A stretch of DNA of 64,000 nucleotides from Stutzerimonas stutzeri KOS6 (GCF_000307775.2 NZ_KK020677.1:130664-194663); one strand, 5' to 3'. Counted from the first letter of the stretch, positions 1-8,350 are shown. Notes: a model not told the origin generated them from the letters alone. Made by a program: numbers and translations.

Positions 1-28
1 CTGTGCAGCAACGGCGGCTTGGCTCTGG

Positions 29-158
29 GTAGGGTGGATGACGCCTCCATCCACCGCGCGGGTTGGCGGTGGATGGACGCAGCGGCACTTGCGCCACCCC
101 ATCGGGTCGCGCCACCGAGCAGGGCCATGGTGGATGAAAAACGCGTCATCCACCCTAC
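29..158. repeat. Inverted-repeat (MITE-like) element, family 1, copy 1
   Basis: The 130-bp unit starts GTAGGGTGGATGACGC and ends with its exact 16-bp reverse complement GCGTCATCCACCCTAC (143-158). It has no coding capacity. The interior contains further CCACC/GGTGG inverted pairs, so the transcript could fold into a long hairpin. The same family recurs at 191-324 and, shorter, at 17985-18072. Confidence 0.8.
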
Positions 159-190
159 GAGCTGGTGCAGCAACGGCGGCTTGGCTCTGG

Positions 191-324
191 GTAGGGTGGA
201 TGACGCTTCACCCATCCACCGCGCGGGTTGGCGGTGGATGGACGCAGCGGCACTCGCGCCACCTCCACCGGCTCGCTCCACCGAGCGGGGACATGGTGGA
301 TGAAAAACGCGTCATCCACCCTAC
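191..324. repeat. Inverted-repeat (MITE-like) element, family 1, copy 2
   Basis: Second copy, 134 bp, with the same perfect 16-bp terminal inverted repeats (191-206 and 309-324). It ends 21 bp before the moaA start codon, so it must sit in, or close to, the moaA promoter or leader. Confidence 0.8.
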
Positions 325-345
325 GAAGCTTCAGAGGTTTTACCG

Positions 346-1335
346 ATGACTCAATTACGCGACGCCCACGACCGCCAGATCGATTATCTGCGCATGTCGG
401 TGACCGACCGCTGCGACTTCCGCTGCGTCTACTGCATGGCCGAGGACATGACCTTCCTGCCGCGCCAGCAGGTGCTCGGCCTGGAGGAGCTGGAGCGCAT
501 CGCGCGGATCTTCGTCGGCCTGGGCGTGAAGAAGATTCGCCTCACCGGCGGCGAGCCGCTGGTACGCCAGGGCATCGTCGGACTCTGCGAACGCATCGCC
601 GCATTGCCGGGGCTGCGCGAGCTGGTGATGACCACCAACGGCTCGCAACTGGTCAGGCTTGCCGCACCGCTGGCGCGCGCCGGGGTCAAGCGGCTGAACA
701 TCAGCCTGGATAGCCTGGACGCCGCCAAATTCCACGCCATCACCCGCACCGGTCAGCTGCAGCAGGTGCTCGACGGCATCGATGCGGCACGTGACGCCGG
801 CTTTGAGCGGATCAAGCTCAATGCCGTGGTGATGAAAGGGCGCAACGCCGAGGAGGTCGCCGACCTGGTGGATTTCGCCATCACCGGCGGGCTGGACCTG
901 AGCTTCATCGAGGAAATGCCGCTGGGCGACGTCGGTCGCTCGCGCGGCGCGAGCTTCTGCTCCAGCGACGAAGTGCGCGCGCTGATCGCCGAGCGCCACG
1001 CGCTTATCGATTCGGCCGAGCAGAGCGGCGGTCCGGCGCGCTACGTGCGTCTGGCAGACCATCCGCAGACGCGCATCGGCTTCATCTCGCCGCATTCCCA
1101 CAATTTCTGCGCCACCTGCAACCGTGTCCGGCTGACCGTGGAAGGCCGGCTGCTGCTGTGCCTGGGGCACGAGCATTCCATCGACCTGCGCGCGCTGCTG
1201 CGTCGCCATCCGACCAGCGACCTGCCGCTGATCGATGCCATCCACGCCGCGCTGCAGCGCAAACCGCTGCGCCATGAATTCTCCAGCGGCGGTGAGGTCC
1301 AGGTACTGCGCTTCATGAACGCCAGCGGCGGCTGA
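346..1335 (+). CDS. moaA: GTP 3',8-cyclase MoaA (molybdenum cofactor biosynthesis)
   Basis: Radical-SAM enzyme that, with MoaC, turns GTP into cyclic pyranopterin monophosphate, the first step of molybdenum cofactor synthesis in the cytoplasm. The 329-residue length is typical. The radical-SAM cluster motif CDFRCVYC is at residues 23-30 (CX3CX2C), followed by the glycine-rich TGGEPL. The second, C-terminal 4Fe-4S site is visible as FCATCNRVR plus a downstream cysteine in LLLCLG. The protein ends in the Gly-Gly pair characteristic of MoaA. The gene precedes moaB and moeA on the same strand, but 223 bp separate it from moaB, so that pair may have its own promoter. The start is the ATG at 346. 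Confidence 0.96.
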   Translation: MTQLRDAHDRQIDYLRMSVTDRCDFRCVYCMAEDMTFLPRQQVLGLEELERIARIFVGLGVKKIRLTGGEPLVRQGIVGLCERIAALPGLRELVMTTNGSQLVRLAAPLARAGVKRLNISLDSLDAAKFHAITRTGQLQQVLDGIDAARDAGFERIKLNAVVMKGRNAEEVADLVDFAITGGLDLSFIEEMPLGDVGRSRGASFCSSDEVRALIAERHALIDSAEQSGGPARYVRLADHPQTRIGFISPHSHNFCATCNRVRLTVEGRLLLCLGHEHSIDLRALLRRHPTSDLPLIDAIHAALQRKPLRHEFSSGGEVQVLRFMNASGG

Positions 1336-1558
1336 GGCTGCTTTCAGGTTTCGAGCCGCCGCCCGAATTCGGTACCATCGGACGGTTTACCCGGTCTCCC
1401 CCGCATAGCGGTGCATCGAGTGCCGCGGTCGCGGAACTGTCCGCAGCGTTGTCAGACCTGATTGCACCTGCGCGCCGCGGTGATACCTCCAACGGGGAAT
1501 GGGCTCGCGCGCGGCACCGGTGCAGCCTGCTCACACATATTCCAGGGAGTTTCGAGCC

Positions 1559-2104
1559 ATGGCTCATCTGTCCAACACCGAATTCCAACCGCTGAGCATC
1601 GCCGTGCTCACCGTCAGCGATACCCGCACCCTCGATACCGACACCTCCGGCCAGGCGTTGATCGACGGGCTGCTGAGCGCGGGGCATAGCCTGGCCGAGC
1701 GAGCTATCGTCAAGGATGACATCTGGCAGATCCGCGCTCGCGTCTGCGGCTGGATCGCCAGTGACAACGTGCAGGCGGTGCTGATCACCGGCGGTACCGG
1801 CTTCACCGCGCGCGACAACACCCCGCAGGCGGTGCAGCCACTGCTGGACAAGTCCGTCGACGGCTTCGGCGAGCTGTTCCGCCATGTCTCGCTGGGCGAG
1901 ATCGGCACCTCCACCGTGCAGTCCCGCGCCCTGGCCGGCATGAGCAATGGCACCCTGGTGTGCTGCCTGCCCGGTTCCACCAACGCCTGCCGCACGGCCT
2001 GGAACAAGATCCTCGTCGAGCAACTGGACAGCCGCACCAAGCCGTGCAACTTCGTGCCGCACCTGAAAGCCGCCGCGCTCGATAACTGCGGACCACGCTC
2101 ATGA
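1559..2104 (+). CDS. moaB: Molybdenum cofactor biosynthesis protein B (MoaB/MogA family)
   Basis: 181-residue molybdopterin-binding protein of the MoaB/MogA family, which handles adenylylation of molybdopterin before metal insertion. The N-terminal IAVLTVSDTRT and the TGGTGFTARDNTP segment (the family's GGTG substrate loop) are diagnostic. An in-frame codon 60 bp upstream would give a longer product, but the ATG at 1559 follows an AGGGAG Shine-Dalgarno and begins where family members begin. The stop codon overlaps the moeA start (ATGA at 2101-2104), so the two genes are translationally coupled. Confidence 0.93.
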   Translation: MAHLSNTEFQPLSIAVLTVSDTRTLDTDTSGQALIDGLLSAGHSLAERAIVKDDIWQIRARVCGWIASDNVQAVLITGGTGFTARDNTPQAVQPLLDKSVDGFGELFRHVSLGEIGTSTVQSRALAGMSNGTLVCCLPGSTNACRTAWNKILVEQLDSRTKPCNFVPHLKAAALDNCGPRS

Positions 2105-3333
2105 GCGCCTGTGGCTGCGACACCAGTGGCCTGAAGCCGGTCGACGAAGCCATCGCCGAGCTGCTGGCGCGGGTGCCGGCGCCGCCCGCCGTGGAAGAGG
2201 TCGCGTTGCGCGATGCGCTCGGCCGCGTGCTCGCCGAGCCGCTGGATGCCAGCTTTCCGGTGCCGCCCTGGGACAACAGCGCGATGGACGGCTACGCCCT
2301 GCGCGCCGCCGATCTGCCGGCCGAGGGCGGTGCGCTGCCGCTGGCCGGACGCATCGCCGCCGGTGATGCCGCCAGTCAGCAGCTGCCGGCCGGGCATGCG
2401 GTGCGCATTTTCACCGGCGCGCCGTTGCCGCCGGGCGCGGACGCCGTGGTGGCCCAAGAGAACTGCCGCGTCGAAGGCGATCGCATCTGGCTGCCGAAGG
2501 TAAAGGCCGGTGACAACGTGCGCTGCCTGGGTGAGGAAACCGCCGCCGGCGAGCGCCTGATCGACGCTGGCAAGCGTCTGCGCCCGCAGGAACTCGGCTT
2601 GCTGGCGACCTTCGGCGTGGCGCGGGTGAAAGTGTACCGGCGTCTGCGCGTGGCGCTGCTGTCCAGCGGCAACGAGCTGCGCGAGCCGGGCGAGCCGCTG
2701 GACGCCGGGCAGATCTACAACTCCAACCGCTACAGCCTGCTCGGCGTTTTGCAGAGCCTCGGCTGCGAGGTGCACGACTACCCGATCCTGATCGACGATC
2801 TGGGCGCCAGCCGCGACGCGCTGGCCGATGCGGCGAGCCGCTTCGACCTGATCATCACCTCGGGCGGTGTTTCGGTGGGTGAGGAGGATCACCTCAAGCA
2901 GGCGATTCGCGATTTGGGCGAGCTGCACCTGTGGCGCCTGGCGATCCAGCCGGGCAAGCCGCTGGCCTTCGGCGAGGTCAACGGCACGCCGTGGATCGGC
3001 CTGCCGGGCAACCCGGCGGCGGCGCTGGTCACCTCGCTGGTGGTGGCCCGACCGTTCCTGCTGCGCGCCCAGGGCTGCACGCAGGTGCAGGTCACGCCGC
3101 TGCGCCTGCCGGCCGGTTTCGCCTGGCGCAAGGCCAACGTGCGCCAGCAGTTCCTGCGCGCGCGGCTCGAAGCGGTCGATGGCCGGCTCGAGGTGCGTCT
3201 GTTCCCACGCCAGGGCTCTGCCATGCTGACCTCGGCGACCTGGGCCGATGGCCTGGCCATCGTCGAGTGTCAGCGTACCCTCGCCGAAGGCGAGCTGGTG
3301 CAGTACCTGCCGTTCAGCGAGCTGCTCGGCTGA
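2101..3333 (+). CDS. moeA: Molybdopterin molybdenumtransferase MoeA
   Basis: 410-residue enzyme that inserts molybdate into adenylylated molybdopterin, giving active molybdenum cofactor. The MoeA N-terminal pattern is clear (PWDNSAMDGYALR, residues ~58-70), as are the IFTGAPLPPGAD segment and the MoaB-like central domain with TSGGVSVGEEDH and GLPGNPAAALV. The start overlaps the moaB stop by 4 bp. A likely client enzyme, the PaoABC-type oxidoreductase, lies about 17 kb downstream. Confidence 0.96.
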   Translation: MSACGCDTSGLKPVDEAIAELLARVPAPPAVEEVALRDALGRVLAEPLDASFPVPPWDNSAMDGYALRAADLPAEGGALPLAGRIAAGDAASQQLPAGHAVRIFTGAPLPPGADAVVAQENCRVEGDRIWLPKVKAGDNVRCLGEETAAGERLIDAGKRLRPQELGLLATFGVARVKVYRRLRVALLSSGNELREPGEPLDAGQIYNSNRYSLLGVLQSLGCEVHDYPILIDDLGASRDALADAASRFDLIITSGGVSVGEEDHLKQAIRDLGELHLWRLAIQPGKPLAFGEVNGTPWIGLPGNPAAALVTSLVVARPFLLRAQGCTQVQVTPLRLPAGFAWRKANVRQQFLRARLEAVDGRLEVRLFPRQGSAMLTSATWADGLAIVECQRTLAEGELVQYLPFSELLG

Positions 3334-3341
3334 CGCATGAA

Positions 3342-3374
3342 AACGCCCGGACGATGGTGAGTCGACCGGGCGTT
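3342..3374. terminator. Hairpin between convergent moeA and the cytochrome b561 gene
   Basis: AACGCCCGG (3342-3350) pairs with CCGGGCGTT (3366-3374). It lies between two convergent genes and could end transcripts from both directions. The flanking A/T tract is modest, with AAAA on the left side only. Confidence 0.6.
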
Positions 3375-3388
3375 GTCGTGTCTGCGCC

Positions 3389-3940
3389 TCAGACCTGGCT
3401 GCGCTGCGGCAGCATGCGCAGCAGGGTGCCGTCGCGGCGCACGTACTGGTGGAACAAGGCCGCCGCCGCATGCAGGCCGATCAGCCAGTAGCCGAGCACA
3501 CCGACGGTTTCGTGGAGCTCCTTGAAATCTCCGGCCAGTGCTTCGTCCGGTCCGATCAGGGCCGGCAGTTCCAGGCCGAAGAAGGGAATCGGCTTGCCCG
3601 CCGCGCTCAGGGTCAGCCAACCCAGCAGTGGCAGGCCGATCATCAGCGCATACAGGGCCAGATGCATCAGGCTGGCCAGCACATGTTCCCAAGTTGCGCC
3701 TGCGACCGGCTTTGGCGCCGGCCGTAGCCACCGCGCGAGCAGGCGCAGCCAGACCAGGGCGAACACCGTCAGGCCGAGCATGAAGTGCCACTGCTTGAGC
3801 AATTCGCGTGGCTCGCTGCCCTTGGCGAAATTGCCCTTCAGTTCGATGGTGGCGTAGACGCCGACGATCAGCAGGACCATCAGCCAGTGCAGGGCGATGC
3901 TCAGGCGCCCGTAGCGCATCAGCGGGTTCGATGCAGTCAT
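3389..3940 (-). CDS. Cytochrome b561 family membrane protein
   Basis: 183-residue inner-membrane di-haem cytochrome of the bacterial b561 (CybB/YodB) family, which moves electrons between quinol and small oxidants. Four hydrophobic helices are visible with the expected axial histidines: SIALHWLMV near residue 15, KQWHFMLG near 50, LHETVGVLGYWLIGLHAAAAL near 140-160. The ATG at 3940 is preferred over an in-frame GTG at 3949 because the GGAG Shine-Dalgarno overlaps that GTG and is 8 nt before the ATG. The promoter region holds a CTTAAG-N5-CTTAGC repeat (3987-4003), which hints that it belongs to the regulon of the neighbouring two-component system. Confidence 0.88.
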   Translation of the reverse strand: MTASNPLMRYGRLSIALHWLMVLLIVGVYATIELKGNFAKGSEPRELLKQWHFMLGLTVFALVWLRLLARWLRPAPKPVAGATWEHVLASLMHLALYALMIGLPLLGWLTLSAAGKPIPFFGLELPALIGPDEALAGDFKELHETVGVLGYWLIGLHAAAALFHQYVRRDGTLLRMLPQRSQV

Positions 3941-3986
3941 TTCACACACTCCGGGTAGGGGAATGTCGGCAGTCTAGGACGCCAGG

Positions 3987-4003
3987 CTTAAGCGAACCTT
4001 AGC
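3987..4003. promoter_or_regulatory. QseB/PmrA-type direct repeat upstream of the cytochrome b561 gene
   Basis: CTTAAG-CGAAC-CTTAGC, an 11-bp-period direct repeat that matches the PmrA/QseB-type operator pattern (YTTAAK-N5-YTTAAK) in the first half and in four of six bases of the second. It lies 47 bp upstream of the cytochrome b561 ATG. A perfect copy stands before the operon encoding the adjacent response regulator (10516-10532). Binding is inferred from the pattern only. Confidence 0.5.
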
Positions 4004-4059
4004 GAGTGGCGGCTGCATCTGCGGCGCGCGGTCGCGGCTGCTCGCGGGTGCCCATCCGC

Positions 4060-5481
4060 CTACCGTCGTGGCTGGCGCGCAAGGCGCACGGCGACCTGCA
4101 GCCCGCCAAGCGGCGAGTCCGCCAGTTCGACCGAGGCGCCGTGCAGTTCAGCGATGCGGGCGACGATGGACAGGCCGAGGCCGGCGCCCTGGCCTTCGCC
4201 CTGGCGGTAGAAGCGCTCGAACAGCTTGTCGCGCTGCGCCGCCGCTACGCCGGGGCCGCTGTCGTCCACGTGCAGGGTGAGGGCCGCCTGCGTGGCCTGA
4301 ATGCCGACCTGGATCTGTCCACCCACGGGCGTGTACTCCAATGCATTGCCCACCAGGTTCTGCAGCAGCGTGCCCAGGCTCGCGGCATCGCCGCTGAGGC
4401 GGCAATCGGCGCGTTCGTCCACTTCCAGCGTCAGCTCCTGCTCGCGGGCGATAGCCAGCGGTGTCAGCTCGGCAAGCGTCTCGCGCGCGAGCAAGCGCAT
4501 GTCCAGAGGCGCCATGCGCAACTGTTGGGCGTTGGGCTCCAGGCGGGCAAGGGTGAGCAGCTGGGTGACCACGCGGGTCGTGCGGTCGACGCCGGCGAGC
4601 AGTTGGCGGAGGGCTTCGTCACGGTCGGTCTCGCTGCCGGCCTGCTGGGCGTTCTGCGCATGGATGCGCAGCACCGCCAAAGGCGTGCGCAACTCGTGGG
4701 CGGCGTCGGCGATGAAGCGCTTTTCGCGCTCGACCAACTGGTTGACCTGCTGCAGCAGGCGGTTCAGCGAAGCCGCCACCGGCTCCAGTTCCTGCGGCAG
4801 TGGCGCCAGCAGCAGCGGCGCGAGGTTGTCCGGGTCGCGGCGCTTGAGCAACTGCGCCATGCTCGCCAGCGGGCGCAGGCCCCAGCCCACCGCCAGCCAG
4901 ATCAGCAACGCCAGCAGCGGCAGGCCGATGAGATCGGGCAGCAGGCTGCGTCGGGCGATCTTGCCGACCAGTTCGCCACGCACATCGCCGCGCTCGCTGA
5001 GCAGAATCCACAGGTCGTCTTCGCGGTCCTGCAGCAGGAACAGGCGCCAGGCGTGGCCGTCGAGCTGTACGTCGTGATAGCCGCCGCGCAGGCGGCCGAA
5101 GGGTGAGGTGGAAGCTGTGCCGGCCAGCTGCTGCAGTGCGCCATTCGGCGCGCCGGCCGATTGCAACAGGCTACTGCCGTCTGCGGCGTACACCTGAAAG
5201 CCCAGCTTGGTTTCGTAGTCATGCCCCGGCACGCCCTGGTCGCGCCGCGCATTCACCGCGGCGTCCAGCGCCTGCTGCAGCGCCTCGCGCGCCTGCGGGT
5301 CCATTTCTCGCATCACCAGGCCCTGCACCAGCCGCGCGCTGTGTGCCAGCTGCGCGTCGAACAGCTCCTCGATCTCGTGGCGGGCATCGCGGTAACTGCG
5401 CCAGGAAATCAGGCTCAGCGACAGCAGCAGGATGCCGAGCACCAGCACCAGGGTACGGTTGCGGATCGAGCGCTTCAGCAT
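4060..5481 (-). CDS. Sensor histidine kinase, QseC/TctE/PmrB type
   Basis: 473-residue inner-membrane kinase. A first transmembrane helix (residues ~9-27) is followed by a periplasmic region of the 2CSK_N type (starting DARHEIEELFDAQLAHSARL) and a second helix (~182-200). Then come HAMP-like linker, dimerisation/phosphoacceptor segment with His262 (ADAAHELRTPL), and ATPase domain (N box LVGNALEYTP, G1 DDSGPGV, GLGLSIV). It overlaps its response regulator by 7 bp (5475-5481) and should phosphorylate it. The signal sensed is unknown. It is the last gene of the seven-gene minus-strand unit. Confidence 0.92.
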   Translation of the reverse strand: MLKRSIRNRTLVLVLGILLLSLSLISWRSYRDARHEIEELFDAQLAHSARLVQGLVMREMDPQAREALQQALDAAVNARRDQGVPGHDYETKLGFQVYAADGSSLLQSAGAPNGALQQLAGTASTSPFGRLRGGYHDVQLDGHAWRLFLLQDREDDLWILLSERGDVRGELVGKIARRSLLPDLIGLPLLALLIWLAVGWGLRPLASMAQLLKRRDPDNLAPLLLAPLPQELEPVAASLNRLLQQVNQLVEREKRFIADAAHELRTPLAVLRIHAQNAQQAGSETDRDEALRQLLAGVDRTTRVVTQLLTLARLEPNAQQLRMAPLDMRLLARETLAELTPLAIAREQELTLEVDERADCRLSGDAASLGTLLQNLVGNALEYTPVGGQIQVGIQATQAALTLHVDDSGPGVAAAQRDKLFERFYRQGEGQGAGLGLSIVARIAELHGASVELADSPLGGLQVAVRLARQPRR

Positions 5482-6134
5482 TTGTCCACCAGATAGCCGA
5501 CGCCGCGCACGGTGCGGATCAGTTCGGGGAAGAACTTCTTGCGCAGATGATGGATATGCACCTCCAGTGCATTGCTCTCGACCTCCTCGTCCCAGCCGTA
5601 GAGCACCTGCTGCAGGCGATCGCGGGTCAGCACGCGGCCGGGCTGGGCGATCAGTTCGTGCAGTAGAACGAACTCCTTGCGCGGCAGGTTGATCGGCGTG
5701 TCCTGGTAGCTGACCTGCTGATTGGCCGGATCGAGCAGGATGCCGCGGTACTCCAGCACCGGTTCCGGACGGTTGAAGCTGCGCCGCAGCAGGGCGCGCA
5801 GGCGGGCCTTGAGTTCGGCGACGTCGAACGGCTTGACCAGGTAGTCGTCGGCACCGGCGTCGAGCCCGGCGATGCGGTCGGAGGTCGCATCGCGGGCGGT
5901 CAGTACCAGCACCGGCACCGGGTTGGCGCTGGCGCGCAAGCGCTTGAGCACTTCCAGTCCGTCCAGGCGCGGCAGGCCGAGGTCGAGGATCGCCAGCTCG
6001 AAGCTCTCATGGCTCAGGGCATGCAGCGCGCTGGCGCCGTCCTGCAGCCAGTCGACCGTATAACCCTCGGGCTTGAGTGCGGTGCGGATGCCCTCGCCGA
6101 GGGCACGATCGTCTTCTACCAGCAGAATGCGCAT
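5475..6134 (-). CDS. Response regulator, OmpR class, QseB/PmrA-like
   Basis: 219-residue regulator with a receiver domain (acidic pocket EDD at residues 8-10, phosphoacceptor Asp51 in AILDLGLP, LVKPF lysine loop) and an OmpR-type winged helix ending RTVRGVGYLV. The ATG at 6134 begins MRILLVEDD and has AGGA five bases upstream; an in-frame codon 33 bp earlier has no support. QseB/PmrA relatives bind CTTAAG-N5-CTTAAG repeats, and two such sites lie nearby (10516-10532 and 3987-4003). It follows the TPR gene after 62 bp with no visible terminator, so it is probably cotranscribed with it. Confidence 0.93.
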   Translation of the reverse strand: MRILLVEDDRALGEGIRTALKPEGYTVDWLQDGASALHALSHESFELAILDLGLPRLDGLEVLKRLRASANPVPVLVLTARDATSDRIAGLDAGADDYLVKPFDVAELKARLRALLRRSFNRPEPVLEYRGILLDPANQQVSYQDTPINLPRKEFVLLHELIAQPGRVLTRDRLQQVLYGWDEEVESNALEVHIHHLRKKFFPELIRTVRGVGYLVDKC

Positions 6135-6196
6135 GTCGTTCCTGTCGTCCTGAAGGGTTCGCGGCATTGCTGTGCATTCAACGCCGCCGCACCCGG

Positions 6197-6847
6197 TTAT
6201 TCCAGCTTTTCCTTGACCCTGGCCAGCAGCGCGCGGGCTTCGTCGCGGCGACCGGCATCGGCCACTTCACGGCCGGGGCGGTCCGCTGCGGCGAGCGCCT
6301 TGCGCAGCGCGGCCTGCGCCTCGCCGTAGCGGTTCTGGCGCAGCAGGAAATCGCCATGGAAATAGTTCGGGTCAATGCCGTTCGGGTTCAGCGCCAGCGC
6401 CTGCTTGAACAGCGCCTCGGCCTGCTCCTCGTCACCGAAGCCGATCGGCCAGCCGGGTACCTGGTAGTAGAGGCTGGCGAGGCTGGTGTAGGCCGAGCCG
6501 TCCAATGCCTGCGGGTCGAGTTCGATGGCTTTTTCCAGTTCCGCCTTGGCCTGCTTGACCAGGCCCAGCGCGCCAAGCCCGCCCTTGGCGCCGGCCCAGG
6601 TGCTGAGCACGATGCCGTGCCAGATATGCAGCTCGGCGGCCTGCGGTTCGCCGTTCACCGCGCTCTCGGCCTCCGAAGCGAGCCGGGCGAAGGCCGCTTC
6701 GCGCTGTGCTGGGGGCAACTGGTAGTTGATCTCCGCCCAGCGGCTCTGGATCTGGCGCAGCGACGACTCGCCAGCCGGGCTGAGGGCGAAGGAAGGCTGG
6801 CAGGCCAGGGCCAGCAGCAGGGAGCAAAGAATGGACAGGCGCTTCAT
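6197..6847 (-). CDS. Exported TPR-repeat protein of unknown function
   Basis: 216 residues. The N-terminus is a signal peptide (KRLSILCSLLLALACQPSFA), probably cleaved after SFA. The following helices show TPR-like periodicity (AKAELEKAIELDPQALDG, AEALFKQALALNPNG, AQAALRKALAA). No catalytic motif is visible, so a scaffold or binding role in the periplasm is likely. The start codon overlaps the upstream dehydrogenase stop in an ATGA (6844-6847), so it is translationally coupled to the enzyme genes. It is the only exported product in the unit besides the kinase's periplasmic domain, which makes it a candidate link between the two. Confidence 0.8.
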   Translation of the reverse strand: MKRLSILCSLLLALACQPSFALSPAGESSLRQIQSRWAEINYQLPPAQREAAFARLASEAESAVNGEPQAAELHIWHGIVLSTWAGAKGGLGALGLVKQAKAELEKAIELDPQALDGSAYTSLASLYYQVPGWPIGFGDEEQAEALFKQALALNPNGIDPNYFHGDFLLRQNRYGEAQAALRKALAAADRPGREVADAGRRDEARALLARVKEKLE

Positions 6848-7677
6848 GGGTGTTCTCCAGGCATGGGGGTGGATGAGGCAGGTGGTGGCGATTCGGCACC
6901 GGCGAAGCGCTTGATCACCGGCAGCTGCCTGCGCAGCGCCTGGTCGACCAGCCGCGGCAGCAGGCCGTTGAGGCGCACGAAGAGCTTTTCCGGCCAGCCC
7001 AGATAGAGCTCTTCGCGCTCGCGGACGATGGCCCGCAGGATCTCGCCGGCGACCTGCTGCGGGTCGTCCATGTCCACCTTCAATTCGTCGTTCATTGCCA
7101 CCACCTGGGCGCTGTTCATCGCCGTGCGGGTCGCTCGTGGTGCGATGTAGAGCACCTTGACGTGGCTGTCGGCCAGTTCGCGCCGGAGCGCTTCGGAAAA
7201 GCCGCGCAAGGCGAACTTGCTGGCGCAGTAGGCGGCAAAACCCGGATAGCCGATCGAGCCGAAGGTCGAGCCGAGGTTGACCAGCAGGGCCTGCGGTTGC
7301 TGGCGCAGCAGCGGCAGCAACAGGTGGGTCAGTTGCAGGGTGGCGGTGACGTTGACGTCGATCAGCCGGGCGATGGCGTCTTCGTCCTGCTGTTCGAGCA
7401 GGCGGAACTGGTTGATCCCGGCGGCGTTGATCAGGCAGTTGAGCCCGCCGAAGCGGCGCGCGGCATCGAGTACCGTCTGCCGGCCGCTGCGCTGGGTGAG
7501 GTCGGCGCAGATCAGGCTGACCTGGCCGGGATGGCGCCGGGCGAGGTCATCCAGGGCGAGGCTGTCGCGTCCCACCAGCAGCAGTTGTGCGCCGTCCCGG
7601 CAGAGCCGATCCACCAGCACCTGGCCGATTCCGCCACTGGCGCCGGTGAGCAGGGCGCGGCATCGATTGAGTTGCAT
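6844..7677 (-). CDS. Short-chain dehydrogenase/reductase
   Basis: 277-residue classical SDR. The NAD(P)-binding motif TGASGGIG is at residues 11-18, NAAG at 84-87, and the catalytic Ser137, Tyr150 and Lys154 are in GSTFGSIGYPGFAAYCASK. The C-terminal ~50 residues extend beyond the core with a basic, hydrophobic stretch that may touch the membrane. The start is the ATG at 7677 with GAGGG seven bases upstream, 10 bp after the oxidase gene stop. The substrate is unknown; the context suggests a carbonyl or alcohol made by the neighbouring ligase and oxidase. Confidence 0.9.
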   Translation of the reverse strand: MQLNRCRALLTGASGGIGQVLVDRLCRDGAQLLLVGRDSLALDDLARRHPGQVSLICADLTQRSGRQTVLDAARRFGGLNCLINAAGINQFRLLEQQDEDAIARLIDVNVTATLQLTHLLLPLLRQQPQALLVNLGSTFGSIGYPGFAAYCASKFALRGFSEALRRELADSHVKVLYIAPRATRTAMNSAQVVAMNDELKVDMDDPQQVAGEILRAIVREREELYLGWPEKLFVRLNGLLPRLVDQALRRQLPVIKRFAGAESPPPASSTPMPGEHP

Positions 7678-7687
7678 GGTCGTGCCC

Positions 7688-8335
7688 TCAGGCCGTCAGG
7701 CTGCGGAAGATGTCGCCGTAGAGGCGGTAGACCACCCGCGCGGTGTGCACCACGGCGGCCTTGTCGCTGTCGTCGTCGAGACGGTTCATCAGCGTCTTGA
7801 AGAATTCGATGTGCTCCAGGTCCAGGCTGCCGTGGGAGGTCAGGTAGCTGAACGCCTTGGCCGGCAGCTGGAGCTTGTCCCGCAGCACGCCGGCGGCCTG
7901 GGTCGCCAGGGCGGTGCTGGTGCCTTCCAGCACGTTGACCATGCCGAAGAAGCTCGTCGGGTTGTGCCGCGCGATGCGGTCGTAGACGTAGGCGACCATC
8001 AGCTCGGTGGGCAGCGCCGGCTGGCCGTCGCGCACCGCATCGGCATCACCGCCGCAGGCGCGGATGTCGTTGAGAATCCACTCCTGGTGGCCGATCTCCT
8101 CTTCGATGTATTCGGCGATCGCCTCGCGCAGCCATTCCAGCCGCTCCGGCAGGCGTGCGCCGCAGGCCATCAGCAGCGGCACCGTGTGCTTGACGTGGTG
8201 ATAGGCCTGGGTAAGGAAGGCGATGTACTGCGCGTGGGTGGCGGTGCCGGCGAGCGCGGCGTGGATGATCGGTGCGCCGAGCAGGTATTCGCGCTCGCTG
8301 CTGGTCTGGTGTTGCAACTGGTCGAAGAATTCCAT
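7688..8335 (-). CDS. Haem-oxygenase-like diiron oxidase (HDO/'iron-containing redox enzyme' family)
   Basis: 215-residue all-helical protein of the TenA/CADD/UndA-like fold. The pattern of the haem-oxygenase-like diiron oxidases is readable: Glu80-x2-His83 (EEIGHQEW), Glu137 (NVLEGTS), and His168-x3-Asp172-x2-His175 (SHGSLDLEHIEFF). Known members oxidise fatty acids to terminal alkenes (UndA), hydroxylate or nitrosate amines (SznF) or cleave amino acids (BesC). The chemistry here is not predictable from sequence alone. It sits between the ligase (15 bp gap) and the dehydrogenase (10 bp gap), with GAGG before the ATG, and so is surely part of the same unit. Confidence 0.82.
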   Translation of the reverse strand: MEFFDQLQHQTSSEREYLLGAPIIHAALAGTATHAQYIAFLTQAYHHVKHTVPLLMACGARLPERLEWLREAIAEYIEEEIGHQEWILNDIRACGGDADAVRDGQPALPTELMVAYVYDRIARHNPTSFFGMVNVLEGTSTALATQAAGVLRDKLQLPAKAFSYLTSHGSLDLEHIEFFKTLMNRLDDDSDKAAVVHTARVVYRLYGDIFRSLTA

Positions 8336-8350
8336 GGGGTTGCCTCGAAG

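Larger units (their letters stand above)
3..326. repeat. Tandem duplication of a ~162-bp segment, each copy holding one inverted-repeat element
   Basis: The segment from about 3 to 160 is repeated almost exactly from 165 to 326, with a 3-bp length difference after the first GTAGGGTGGATGACGC. The two copies abut. No gene is visible in this 345-bp stretch before moaA; the short open frames here simply read through the repeats. The duplication includes flanking sequence (GCAGCAACGGCGG) outside the inverted repeats, so it looks like a segmental tandem duplication and not two separate insertions. Confidence 0.85.

Noticed and set aside
1..345. CRISPR array suspected from repeats at the left edge
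   Set aside because: Only two long units with internal inverted repeats; no short regular repeats with unique spacers and no cas genes.
1336..1558. Molybdenum-cofactor riboswitch in the moaA-moaB gap
   Set aside because: GC-rich, with no recognisable Moco-aptamer core; left unannotated.
1564..3471. 635-codon open frame on the minus strand across moaB-moeA
   Set aside because: Antisense to two recognised, motif-bearing genes; low-complexity Arg/Gln/Ala composition typical of shadow frames in high-GC DNA, no ribosome site.
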